A stretch of 64,000 bases of DNA, from the NCBI RefSeq assembly GCF_030272615.1, contig NC_081414.1, positions 814,160,569 through 814,224,568 of the forward strand, written 5' to 3'. Below, piece by piece: positions 23,572 to 34,239 of the stretch (its first letter is position 1; each line of letters starts with the position of its first letter). Origin of the DNA: Cryptomeria japonica. Lineage: Eukaryota; Streptophyta; Pinopsida; Cupressales; Cupressaceae. The notes beneath the pieces were generated by a model. The model did not search any database. It had not been told where the DNA came from and saw only the letters and a list, made by a program, of their open reading frames with translations. The position numbers and the translations under genes are program-made.

Positions 23572-25109
23572 TTATCCTCTGAGTATTTTGACCTCAAAAA
23601 CATATTTTTCTGTGTTTTGCAATGCAAAAGTACAAGTATCCCCTACCTTAAGCTGATTGTCGACAACAAATTCTTTCCAGCCAGATCCAATCCCAAGTTC
23701 CTTACGGTTTCCTACATATGTCACCAGCCATTTTTTACTCTGGCATAATAACACCACTTCTACCCTTGATTGGGGAAGCCATCTTCTACAGAACTTAACT
23801 GGAAAGGTCTGCAATTGAAACAGAGCAGATAAGTAGTTATATTAAAGGAAAGGAGATTAAACATTATATATTCAGATGTTCTAGGGTCCTCAAAATTTAG
23901 CCAAAAGGGTGAGGACGATGAAATGTGCATACTTACCAACCAAAATGACCTGGTAACCGCAGCCTTTTTCATTACCTTTGTAAATTCTCTTATCTCCCTT
24001 GGATTGTCTGGTGTGGCATCTTCAAAGATTCATAAGACAATGCCAACATGCAAGATAAAATGCAATAATTCAAAAAATACAAGTTATATTGGTCTATATG
24101 AATAAAACGAAATAGGTCAATGGTATGTACTATAAGGACAGCTATTAGAAGTATTTGGGCGAATTTGACAGCATGCATATACCCATCCAGTTCTTCACAT
24201 TGAATGCAAAGAGGTGGAGAATTTATGCATATGATGCCAGAGCCTTTTAAAGAGTTTGGTAATATTTATCCGCCCAATTAAAAATCATGTAGTGTAATGT
24301 AAATGGCTAGAAGCAAACAAGAAAAGTACTCACCAGAAGTTGATGTTTGATTTATAGGATGCTTCACTGCATAACGAAGATTACGCCCTGGTTGAGTCAT
24401 GGAATGCTTCACTGCATAACGAAAATTACGCCCTGGTTGAATCATGGAATGCTTACTATCAGCATTATGTTTTACACGGCTACGTGATGGCAATGGTGGC
24501 TTTTGGTCAAAGTGGTTTTCTGAGTCACTGTCCAAGATTATTGGATGCTCAGCGGAGGGCCATTGTTGGTCCTGATTTTTGCACAAATCAGGACCCTCTT
24601 GTTTTGAAACCTCTTTTTTGTGTGTTATTTGCTTTTCATATCCACTGGGATGGAATATTTGAACAACAAACAGTCTCTCTCCCATATTTCTGAAAACCAT
24701 AATATCTCCAGCTTGGATTGAATGATACGAAACGAATTTTTCCCAACCAGTCTTGAAAGATGGAGAAGTGCCACAAAAACAGAGTATGCTCTCCCAAAGG
24801 TACCCAGTTGGGCCCTCCACAATAACATATCTGCATTCATCTGACTGAATTTGCTTTGCATGTCGGGAAGGAATCTCCTATTCACAGGAATGTTTTTCCA
24901 AAAAAATTGTTATGTAAAGAAAAAGAAGAAGAAGAAGAAAAAACATTCGGTGTTAATAGCCATAGATTTACCAAAAAAGGTGGGCACTTGTCATCCATGA
25001 CTTTGAAAAAGGACCAGATAGTGGAATTTGAAGCGTTGGTAGAATGAATTTGAAAACATCTTTTCTTGCAAGCTTTACATGTTTTCAATCTGTTGCAGTC
25101 AGTCGCCAT
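23572..25109 (-). CDS. B3-domain (REM-like) DNA-binding protein, two B3 domains, four exons
   Basis: This is the best host gene in the window. Joining 25109-24972, 24874-24334, 24019-23937 and 23808-23572 gives 999 bp (332 residues plus stop) with no internal stop. Every intron starts GT and ends AG (donors GTAAAT, GTGAGT, GTAAGT) and the phases match. B3 domain 1 spans about residues 33-122: SFFKVMDD in exon 1, IPSRHAKQIQ and GWEKFVSYHSIQAGDIMVFR in exon 2. B3 domain 2 spans about 238-331: REFTKVMKKAAVTRSFW in exon 3, FPVKFCRRWLP, GWKEFVVDNQLKVGDTCTF in exon 4. B3 proteins bind DNA in the nucleus; REM members act mainly in reproductive and meristem development, but the target here is unknown. 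The linker is polar and carries a 15-residue tandem repeat (KHSMxQPGRNxRYAV, about 24359-24450). The exon 1 sequence C-x2-C-x3-R-C precedes the first domain. It could also be a recent pseudogene, but no defect is visible. Confidence 0.85.
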
Positions 25110-25185
25110 GATGAAAGACTGAAGACTCTAACTCCCAATACACAGTGGTATATGCAAGTAAATTCCATTTTGTATTCATCTAGGG

Positions 25186-25208
25186 GAAAGGACCCAGTAG
25201 TTGATACC
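25186..25208 (+). repeat. Single MITE-like terminal sequence
   Basis: TAGGGGAAAGGACCCAGTAG matches the termini of the MITE-like copies at 38288-38487 and 39028-39339. No partner end was found nearby. It lies about 80 bp upstream of the B3 start codon, so it may sit in that gene's promoter region. Confidence 0.5.
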
Positions 25209-25209
25209 T

Positions 25210-25970
25210 TTTGTTCCAATAATTGTACAAATAAAAACTATTCTTTGAAAAAAAAAATATCATTTTTTGTGTCTTTATATATCAATAATTGCAATACATC
25301 AAATCAGTTTGAATTATTATGGCATGTATCATTGATTTACTAAATTTCATGCAACTATTAAACAAAAAACATTCAATACATGTTTCATATTAAATAAATT
25401 AAAACAACATTCCTACAACTCAGCACACTTTTGATGTGATATAAAATACAATTGTAAAATGATTATATTAATATTTGTATAATTTTATAAAACAAATATA
25501 AAACATTATATTACAATTTGTACAATTTTACATGATAAAATGTCAAATCACTGATATATGGTCGACCAACTTGTGAGGCAAAACAGTCCCATCACTCATT
25601 CACAATTGTTCAACTTGTCATCCTCTAATAGCCAGCGTCTGACTATAAATGTTCAGATTCTAGTTTGCAACCACCAAATCTGGGACCTGAAACATTAAAT
25701 AGAGCAATTGTGAGGCTCTCCATTCGATTGAAAACAAACAATTAATGCAAAAAAAATTTAAATTTACCTCCCATAAATCCACCTCATGTACTCTTATCTA
25801 ATAGAAATGCAGAAATCCATACCCACAGATCAAGCAAGATCATAAAATGGCCATAGATCAAGCAAGATCAAAAAATAGTCACAGATCAAACAAATCAAAT
25901 AAGATTTAAAAAAAAGAGGGAAAATGTCATATTAATGTAGTTTACGATGAAGGAGAGTTTTTACATTCCT
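25210..25970. other. AT-rich non-coding upstream of the B3 gene
   Basis: No gene seen. A short phrase AGATCAAGCAAGATCA(T/A)AAAAT is repeated near 25825 and 25857, with a partial third copy at 25883. Confidence 0.5.
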
Positions 25971-25971
25971 C

Positions 25972-26125
25972 CTTTGTTCAGTGCATACATACATTACTTC
26001 TTGCTGCAGACCTTTGTTCAGTGCATACATACATTACTTCTTGCTGCAGACCTTTGTTCAGTGCATACATACATTACTTCTTGCTGACTTCTTGCTGCAG
26101 ACCTTTGTTCAGTGCATACATACAT
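25972..26125 (+). repeat. 40-bp tandem repeat, about four copies
   Basis: The unit CCTTTGTTCAGTGCATACAT + ACATTACTTCTTGCTGCAGA repeats from 25972, 26012, 26052 and, after a 9-bp partial insertion, 26100. A looser copy continues near 26157. Confidence 0.9.
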
Positions 26126-26189
26126 TGCTTCTTGTATGCAGACTAATTCACATTCCTCCTTCGTTCAGTAAATAATCAAGATTTCTTGC

Positions 26190-26910
26190 ATGCATTACTT
26201 CTTGCTGCAGACTGACTCTGTGCACATAATATCTGATCGTGTGCTGTCATAGATTTCAAGTATTTTGTTTTCATTATTGTTTAGTTTAGTTGACTGTGTT
26301 GTCATAAATTGCAGGTTTTTTGTTTGTTTATATAATTTCTGACTATGTGTTATCATAAAATACAGATTTTTTTTTTTTGTTTGTTTATATAATCTCTGAC
26401 TGTGTGTTGTCATAAAATACAGGTATTTTGTTTTCACTACTGTTTGGTTGGCACTGTGCTAGCATAAATTCCAGGTACACTCACATTCTTGCATACATTA
26501 CTTCTTGTTGCAGACTGACTCTATCACATAATATATGATTTTAGCTTAGTTGTCTATCATTTTATGTAGTTTAGTTGTCTATCATTTATGTATTTTGTTT
26601 TCACTACTGTTTAGCTTAGTTTAGTTCGTTGTGTTGTCATAAATTGAAGGTATTTTGTTTGTTTATGTAATTTTTTACTTTGTGTTGTCATAAAATCCAG
26701 GTACTTTGTTTTCACTACTGTATTTTGTTTTCATTTTCACTACTGTTTAGTCTATGTTGTCATAAATTGAAGGTATTTTGTTTGTTTATATAATTTTTGA
26801 CTGTGTAAATTTCAAGTATTTTGTTTTCACTACTGTTTGGCTGGCACTGTGCTAGCATAAATTCTACGTAATTTGTGTTCATTACTGTTTAGTTGACTTG
26901 TTTTTACTAC
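26190..26910 (+). repeat. Degenerate tandem repeat, unit about 60-80 bp
   Basis: Variants of 'TGTGTTGTCATAAATTGAAGGTATTTTGTTT' and 'TTTTCACTACTGTTTAGTT' alternate at least eight times. The phrase CTACTGTTTAGTT is carried on into the inverted-repeat block to the right, linking the two regions. Confidence 0.75.
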
Positions 26911-28350
<1,440 letters not shown>

Positions 28351-28377
28351 AGTTGATGTTATTGTTGTTCAAGCACT

Positions 28378-30573
28378 ATGACAACAGGTAAGGCAACAAC
28401 AACAGGAAAGGCAAAAGGAAAGACAACAGGAAAGAGACGAAGCAAAAGAACAACCCAAATGTTGAGGAACCATTACCCACATGGTGTTAAATTCCATTTG
28501 GTGAAGGATAAAGATGGCGACACTGCAATTAATCCACCTCAGGATGACATAACTTGTAATACTGCAAATGAAAATGTAGAAAGAACAAACACTCCTTTAC
28601 AGTCTTCTCAACATCATGGAGATAAAAATTTCAGTTATAACGGTCAGTGGACAGAAGAAGACATGGAATGTGCTATGAAAGATGTTGAAGACAATTCATA
28701 TTCCATCAGAGCAGTTGGAAAAAAGTGGGGAATTCCTGCGAGCACTTTAACATTTTGGCTTTCAGGGCTGACAACAACAAAAAGAAGAGGTCCACCAACG
28801 ATCCTTTCATTGGAAGAAGAGCTAGAAATTGTTGACTGGTGCAAAGATATGGCGCAACTTGGTCACGGATTAGAGATCATTCAGCTAAAGTCACATGTAG
28901 CTCATATATGTGAAACAAGGCCAAATCCATTCAAGAATGGTTTCCCAGGCAGATCATGGTGGACAGGTTTCCGCAAACGCCATCCAGATTTGACAATAAG
29001 GACTGCAGAGGGTCTGGACAGAGATAGAGCAGTAATGCTACGACCAAGTATTGTGACAGATTTTTATGACAACCTGGAGAAATTGTACAATGCTTCTAAA
29101 TACGGACCAACAAAAATATGGAATTGTGATGAAACAGGTGTGCAAGCAGGCAGGAACTGCAGGATGCGAGTAATTGCAAAGTTGGGTAGTAGAAGTGTCC
29201 CACAAATTTTATCAAAGAGCAGAGAGTGGATAACAATTTTATGTTGTGTTAATGCAGCAAGTCATAGCATTCCAGGATTTTATCTTTTCAAGGCCAAAAG
29301 ACAGCTTAAAAACTACATTGCCAACTGTGAACCGGGAGCATGTATGGCTGCACAACCACATGCTTGGATGACAAAAGAATTATTTTTAAATTGGCTATAT
29401 CACTTTGCCAGATCTGTTCCAGGTGGAGTTTCACCCACAAACAGACATCTCCTTATATTTGACGATCATCGAAGCCATGTTGCTTTGACCACAATCCATG
29501 AAGCAAGATCTCTTGGTATTGATCTTCTAACATTGCCTGCCCACACCAACCACAAATTGCAGCCTCTAGATGTGAGTGTGTTCTCTCCATTCAAGGCACA
29601 TTTCAAATCTGAAAGGTCAAAATGGATGGCCAAACATCCACACATAGAAATAAGGAGAACTGAATTGGCAGAACTTGCAAGTAAAGCATTCAAACTTGCC
29701 CTGACATCTGAAAACATCATAGCTGGTTTCCGAAGGACCGGAATATGGCCTTTAAATAAAGATGCTCTTTGTAATGACATGAGACCAAGTGATGCATTCA
29801 ATTTACAAGATGATAGTGATGCTGCAGGCATTGCTAGCATCTTAAGATTAGCTGGCTATGGAGAGGCACAAGTGGAAGAGTGTTTGGAACAATGTGTGAA
29901 ACAAATGAAAGAATTGGAAGCACAACAAACAGAAGAACCAACTGAAAGCACATGCTCACCAAGTCATATCAGCCAAACACAATATGAAAATGGCATACAT
30001 GAAGACTTCAGTTTACCATCACAATTTGAACAACCTAATTGGATTAAAGAAGGAGCAGAACATTTAGGAATACAGATTGACATGGAAAATGAAGAAGTTT
30101 CTTTATCCATGCCTTCACCTCCAATGCTTAGCTCTGAGGTCATTCATTATTATGCTGATACAATGGATTGGGAGAATTCAAATTTAGAAACTAATGAAGT
30201 TGCAGCAGATGAGCAAGATGGACACAATCAAGGTTCTTTGAAGACAACTGCAGCATTTGAGATAGAAGATGAAGCTGAAGAAATCTTATGCAGTCAAGGC
30301 TCTTTAAAAAAAATTTTGAAGTTACCCATTGAAAGGGTGAGAAATAGGTCTAGTCTTCTTTCTAACAATAATGCACTTAAATTGGGCAGTAAATCTCAAA
30401 TCCTTACTTCCGATGAATACATAATTCGGGAACAGAAAAAAGAAGCAAGAAAAGCTGAAATTGAAGAGTTGAAAGTAAGAAAGAAAAAACAAAAAGAGGC
30501 AAGGAAACTTGAACAAATTGCAAGGAGAAAGAGGAAAGATGAGGAAAAGCTTGAAAGACAAATAATAAAGTAG
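28378..30573 (+). CDS. Pogo/Tigger-type DDE transposase (Tc1/mariner superfamily), long intact part
   Basis: The 731-residue frame has the layout of pogo-like transposases. A basic, Thr/Lys-rich N-terminus (1-35) leads to a psq-type helix-turn-helix (about 84-122, WTEEDMECAMKDV... SIRAVGKKWGIPASTLTFWL) and a CENP-B-like DNA-binding domain (about 140-215, ending SWWTGFRKRHPDLTIR). The DDE catalytic domain follows: first Asp in WNCDETG (about 250), second in LLIFDDHRSH (about 362), third in LPAHTNHKLQPLDVSVF (about 391-400). The D2-D3 spacing of about 30 residues fits the pogo group (Lemi1 and Emigrant are plant examples). All three catalytic residues are present. After about residue 470 comes an acidic region and then a long Lys/Glu coiled coil interrupted by the TAG at 30571. 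Terminal repeats of the transposon were not found. A host gene domesticated from pogo is an alternative reading. Confidence 0.85.
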   Translation: MTTGKATTTGKAKGKTTGKRRSKRTTQMLRNHYPHGVKFHLVKDKDGDTAINPPQDDITCNTANENVERTNTPLQSSQHHGDKNFSYNGQWTEEDMECAMKDVEDNSYSIRAVGKKWGIPASTLTFWLSGLTTTKRRGPPTILSLEEELEIVDWCKDMAQLGHGLEIIQLKSHVAHICETRPNPFKNGFPGRSWWTGFRKRHPDLTIRTAEGLDRDRAVMLRPSIVTDFYDNLEKLYNASKYGPTKIWNCDETGVQAGRNCRMRVIAKLGSRSVPQILSKSREWITILCCVNAASHSIPGFYLFKAKRQLKNYIANCEPGACMAAQPHAWMTKELFLNWLYHFARSVPGGVSPTNRHLLIFDDHRSHVALTTIHEARSLGIDLLTLPAHTNHKLQPLDVSVFSPFKAHFKSERSKWMAKHPHIEIRRTELAELASKAFKLALTSENIIAGFRRTGIWPLNKDALCNDMRPSDAFNLQDDSDAAGIASILRLAGYGEAQVEECLEQCVKQMKELEAQQTEEPTESTCSPSHISQTQYENGIHEDFSLPSQFEQPNWIKEGAEHLGIQIDMENEEVSLSMPSPPMLSSEVIHYYADTMDWENSNLETNEVAADEQDGHNQGSLKTTAAFEIEDEAEEILCSQGSLKKILKLPIERVRNRSSLLSNNNALKLGSKSQILTSDEYIIREQKKEARKAEIEELKVRKKKQKEARKLEQIARRKRKDEEKLERQIIK

Positions 30574-31188
30574 AGGAAGGAAGAAGAAAGGGCACAACAA
30601 CAAAAGGAGAGGGAGTTGAAAAAGAAACAAAAGCAGATGAGCAAGCAAAAGAAACCAGCAAAAGAACAAGTGAACGAGGATGTTGCAATTATTGTAGGGG
30701 AGAGGAGTACTCCATCAACACCATTGCCTCAGCATCATCAAATTTTACAAGACATGTACAATATCTTAACACCTGCATATGCTGCTCTTAGTAACCTCCA
30801 AGCTGGTTACCATAACAATTTAGAACATACTACAATCAGGGCAGGGCAGAATAGTACTTCATCAACTCCCCTACCTGGCCATCATCAGATTTTGAGAGAT
30901 ATGTACAATATTCTAACCCCAGCGTATGCCACCCTTAACAACATCCATGTTCCAACTAGTCATAGCCCCCCTCACTCTCCTATCAAACAATTCCAATTTG
31001 GTGGAGTGCTAGATGAAAATATATTTGGTAGTATAACTCCTATTACACCACAGGTTGATGCAGCTATTGCAGAAAAAACAATGACAAGGAGTCCTATGGA
31101 GGAGCCAGATGCAGCTGTTGTAGAAAAAATGATAACAAGAAGGCCTGTGGAGGAGCCAGAACCCTTCCCTGGCTTTATGGTGAACTGA
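30574..31188 (+). pseudogene. In-frame continuation of the pogo transposase beyond TAG
   Basis: The frame stays open for 204 codons after the TAG at 30571-30573, starting in the same Lys/Glu/Gln coiled coil (RKEEERAQQQKERELKKKQK). The stop sits where a Gln (CAG) would fit the run. Further on, a 30-residue block is present twice (TPLPQHHQILQDMYNILTPA and TPLPGHHQILRDMYNILTPA), then a repeated EEP phrase near the end (SPMEEP, RPVEEP), and a TGA at 31186-31188. The whole frame 28378-31188 would be about 936 residues. Either the stop is a single recent nonsense mutation or the protein ends at 30573. Confidence 0.75.
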
Positions 31189-31257
31189 TGAAACTAATCA
31201 ATGCTGCATGCTTGAATTCAGAATTTTGGATTGCATTGCAAGTCTTGTTTTGTAGGT

Positions 31258-31830
31258 TGGCCATTTTGCGGTGCATATAAGCTGGGGAGATTCTGCAATA
31301 TCTTTATGTCAATATAGCGAATGTGGTGCTACTTTATAATATCTATTGATGTGGAGTAATTTTGTAATTTCTATGTATATATCAATAGAATGAATATGTG
31401 TAGGAGTCAAAGTAGACGTTGTGTAGTGTGTACGCTGGCCATTTTGTAGTGCATATAAGCTGGGGACATTTTACAATATCTGGTGTCATTCTGTAATATC
31501 AATTGATATGGGTCCATTTTGTAATATCTATCTACCTATATATCAATACAATGAATTGGTCCAACACCATCTTGTAATATCTGCATATCAGTGCAATGAG
31601 TGCATTGCTATTATGGATACTAAAACTACAACTAATGTTATGTCAAATATTTGCATTACGTATGTATGAGTGTATGTATGTATATATGTATGTGTATGTG
31701 TATGTTTATGGATACTAACAATGCAACAAATATTATGGAAAGCATTTGCATTACGTATGTATGAGTGTATGTATGTACATATGTATGGATGTGTATACAT
31801 ACACATATGCATGCACATGCACATACCCCC
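31258..31830 (+). repeat. Degenerate repeats downstream of the transposase ORF
   Basis: The phrase GGCCATTTTG(C/T)(G/A)GTGCATATAAGCTGGGGA occurs at 31259 and 31437, and 'TTTTGTAATATCTAT'-type phrases recur to 31590. A second pair, ATTTGCATTACGTATGTATG, occurs at 31650 and 31745 in about 100-bp units. They may be subterminal repeats of the transposon, but this is inference. Confidence 0.6.
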
Positions 31831-32243
31831 TACCAATCATAGTGAATTAGCACACCCAATCTTTTGTTACCTTTGACCTAGTTGAACATATTGTCACCTC
31901 AAAAATTCACCCCCTAACACATGAAAACCATTAACATTATATGATTGTACATTATGCTATTAATAATTAAATAAAATTAAATCATATCCATTTTTTACTC
32001 ATCGAATAGTCAAACAATTTCTATTAAATAAGTGAATGAATAAAAACTAAAAACTAAATAAAACTAACCTAATACCTACTCAACCCTTATCTTTTCTATC
32101 CTCCACAGCCTTCCCCAAATGTTGTTGCCATTGTTTGCATTTCAAGAGCATGCATCCTCTACCGCCACAGGAGCTACTTTGTCACCTTTGTCACCATGAA
32201 CAGAGACGTGGAAACCATAGCAACCAAGGTAGGGCATTCAGAT
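31822..32243 (+). repeat. Long inverted repeat, left arm
   Basis: From CCCCCTACCAATCATAGTGA to GGGCATTCAGAT the sequence is the reverse complement of 37868-38287. The match includes TTCCCCAAATG, GGAGCTAC and GAACAGAGACGTGG phrases, with insertions near 32155 and 32180. Confidence 0.8.
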
Positions 32244-32425
32244 AGATATATACATACAAATGCGTACATAAATATATACATATACATATACATATATATA
32301 TACATGTGTGTATATATATATATATATACTTACAACTATATACATATATATATATATACATGTACATATATATATAGAAGTACGTATATATATACATGTA
32401 CGTGTCTATATATATATATCAGCAA
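32244..32425. repeat. TA-rich microsatellite
   Basis: Imperfect (TA)n and TACATATA runs interrupt the left arm's inner edge. Confidence 0.8.
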
Positions 32426-32705
32426 GTTGCTACAAATCTGAACAACCCACTGCCAATCATTTTGGTCGAAAAGAAGTAGATTGCAGAATCTGTACAAACA
32501 ATAATACTAGTCTATCCAAAAGAAACTATAATCATTTGCCCATCTAATGGATTGTAACATTACATGCTACAAGTGCAGCAATTTTAAGCACATAACACGG
32601 TTTTGTGGACTTATGTTATTCATGTCCATATTCTCGCAGGGTTCATATTTCAATTGAGCACATCATGTTGAACTTCGGGTATATTTTCAATTGAAACAGG
32701 TTAGC

Positions 32706-32986
32706 TTCTAGTTGAAATGAAAAAGAAGGGTTTAACTCTTGATAAAGTGATATTTAATTCTGTTATCAATGGATTCTGTTTGGAACGCAATATAAGGGCA
32801 GCACAGAATGTTTTATGTGACATTTTAGAGAAGGGCTTGGTTCCTGACATGGTAACTTATAGTATGCTAATTGATGGATACTGCAAGGGAGGCAATATGC
32901 AAGAGGCATTAATTTCCAACTTTCTACTTGAAACCCAACATTTAGAAAATGTTTTGCCTATTTATATATCATGCCCAGTTCATTGA
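32706..32986 (+). pseudogene. PPR (pentatricopeptide repeat) protein fragment
   Basis: The frame from CTTCTAGTTGAAATG encodes two P-class PPR motifs: VIFNSVINGFCLERN... ending LEKGLVPDM (35 residues), then VTYSMLIDGYCKGGNMQEA. PPR proteins bind organellar RNA and usually have ten or more such repeats, so this is only a piece. A TAG lies just upstream, and after GGNMQEA the similarity ends although the frame runs on to 32986. It is either one captured exon fragment or a decayed gene. Confidence 0.75.
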
Positions 32987-32989
32987 TTT

Positions 32990-33553
32990 ACTTTGAAAGT
33001 ACTTTCTAACCAATCTATAAGTAGACAATGCACTACAATTACTGACCTTGAGCATGAGTTTTCTGAATTCAACCATTGAATATTTAAATCGTTGTTATGT
33101 TTCAGATCTGTATGCAGCACTTATGATCAAGGCTTGAACCTTACCCATTTAAGGTTTCTATAGAGAAAAGACTAGATATATGTTGTTGATTCCAGAGGAA
33201 TGTTAAAATTTTATAGATTAGTTAAAAATCAAATTGAAGATATTTTATTTGTTGTCAGGATGCTCTGCCATTGAATTGTGAAGTCTTTTTTAATGATAAG
33301 TTCATCTTTGGTTTAGGGATGACTTATCTTCCAACACGCCTTTCTGAACTCTTATCTTGACCTAACTGTGCTGACCTGGACTTTGATTCCCTTCTAAACT
33401 TTCTATGGATCAGTTAGGAATTGAACATAGGACCTCCCATTTACAATTTTGAATGCTCTGTTACTAAACTAATAGCCCTTCTATAACTGATTCATCCTCA
33501 ATTCAAGGATGAGTGATCTTTTCCAACAGAAAAGTACACTGAACTACTATATG
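32990..33553. other. Non-coding with one tRNA-like SINE head
   Basis: No coding signal. The only recognisable element is the minus-strand tRNA-like segment at 33412-33480. Confidence 0.5.
33412..33480 (-). repeat. tRNA-derived SINE head candidate
   Basis: On the minus strand GGGCTATTAGTTTAGTAACA resembles the 5' part of a tRNA with an A box, and TGTTCAATTCC (33428-33418) matches the pol III B box. The arms pair too poorly for a working tRNA gene. The downstream body was not delimited. Confidence 0.4.
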
Positions 33554-34230
33554 TTGCCAGGTAAATAGCCTTATGCAGAGGAAAATGACAGGTAAAGATG
33601 AAAAAGATTGCACAAATGTTCGAATTCAAACATGGGTCGTTGCCCCGTAAGATCTATAAAGACCTTACCTGCTCGAAAGGGTTGCAAACCATTTCATTTC
33701 TTGTGTCAACAGACACAGTTGCAAACTGTAGGGATCCATACCACCATACGAGCCATACCACCATACGAGCCATGCCGCCAACATTGTATGTGGAACGCCG
33801 AGGAGAAAGCTGCAAAACATAAAATACAGTCAAAATTAAAAAGCAGAGAAGGATATCATGTAAAAAACAGTCAAAATGACATACGGTTGTAAAATGACAT
33901 ACCACGTCTTTCCCAGGCCACGTCTCTGAATGTCGTGCCCTGGTCGCTCTGGTTGCCACGTCTATGGATGCCCTGGCGTGGTCATTCTGGTTGCCACATC
34001 TCTGTTCATGGTAGCTCCTGTGGCGGCAGAAGATGCAGCATTTGGGGAAGGCTGTGGAGGATAGAAAAGATTAGGGTTGAGTAGGTATTAGGTTAGTTTT
34101 ATTTAGGTTTTAGTTTTTATTCATTCACTTATTTAATAGAAAATGTTTGCCTATTCGATGAATAAAAAATGGATATGATTTAATTTTATTTAATTATTAA
34201 TAACATGATGTACAACTATATAATGTTAAT
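33554..34230 (+). repeat. Large direct duplication, copy 1
   Basis: From TTGCCAGGTAAATAGCC to ACTATATAATGTTAAT this 677-bp block recurs at 37530-38174 with few mismatches. Copy 1 has an extra 17-bp 'ACCACCATACGAGCCAT' unit near 33755 and about 32 extra bases near 33908. Its right third also matches the long inverted repeat. Confidence 0.9.
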
Positions 34231-34239
34231 GGACATCTT

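Noticed and set aside
25972-26125. CRISPR-like array of regular repeats
   Set aside because: The 40-bp units are contiguous without unique spacers, and this is plant nuclear DNA.
33598-33892. Frames 33598-33822 and 37574-37798 as a duplicated small gene
   Set aside because: The two copies carry the same DNA duplication but indels change the frame between them and no conserved protein is visible.
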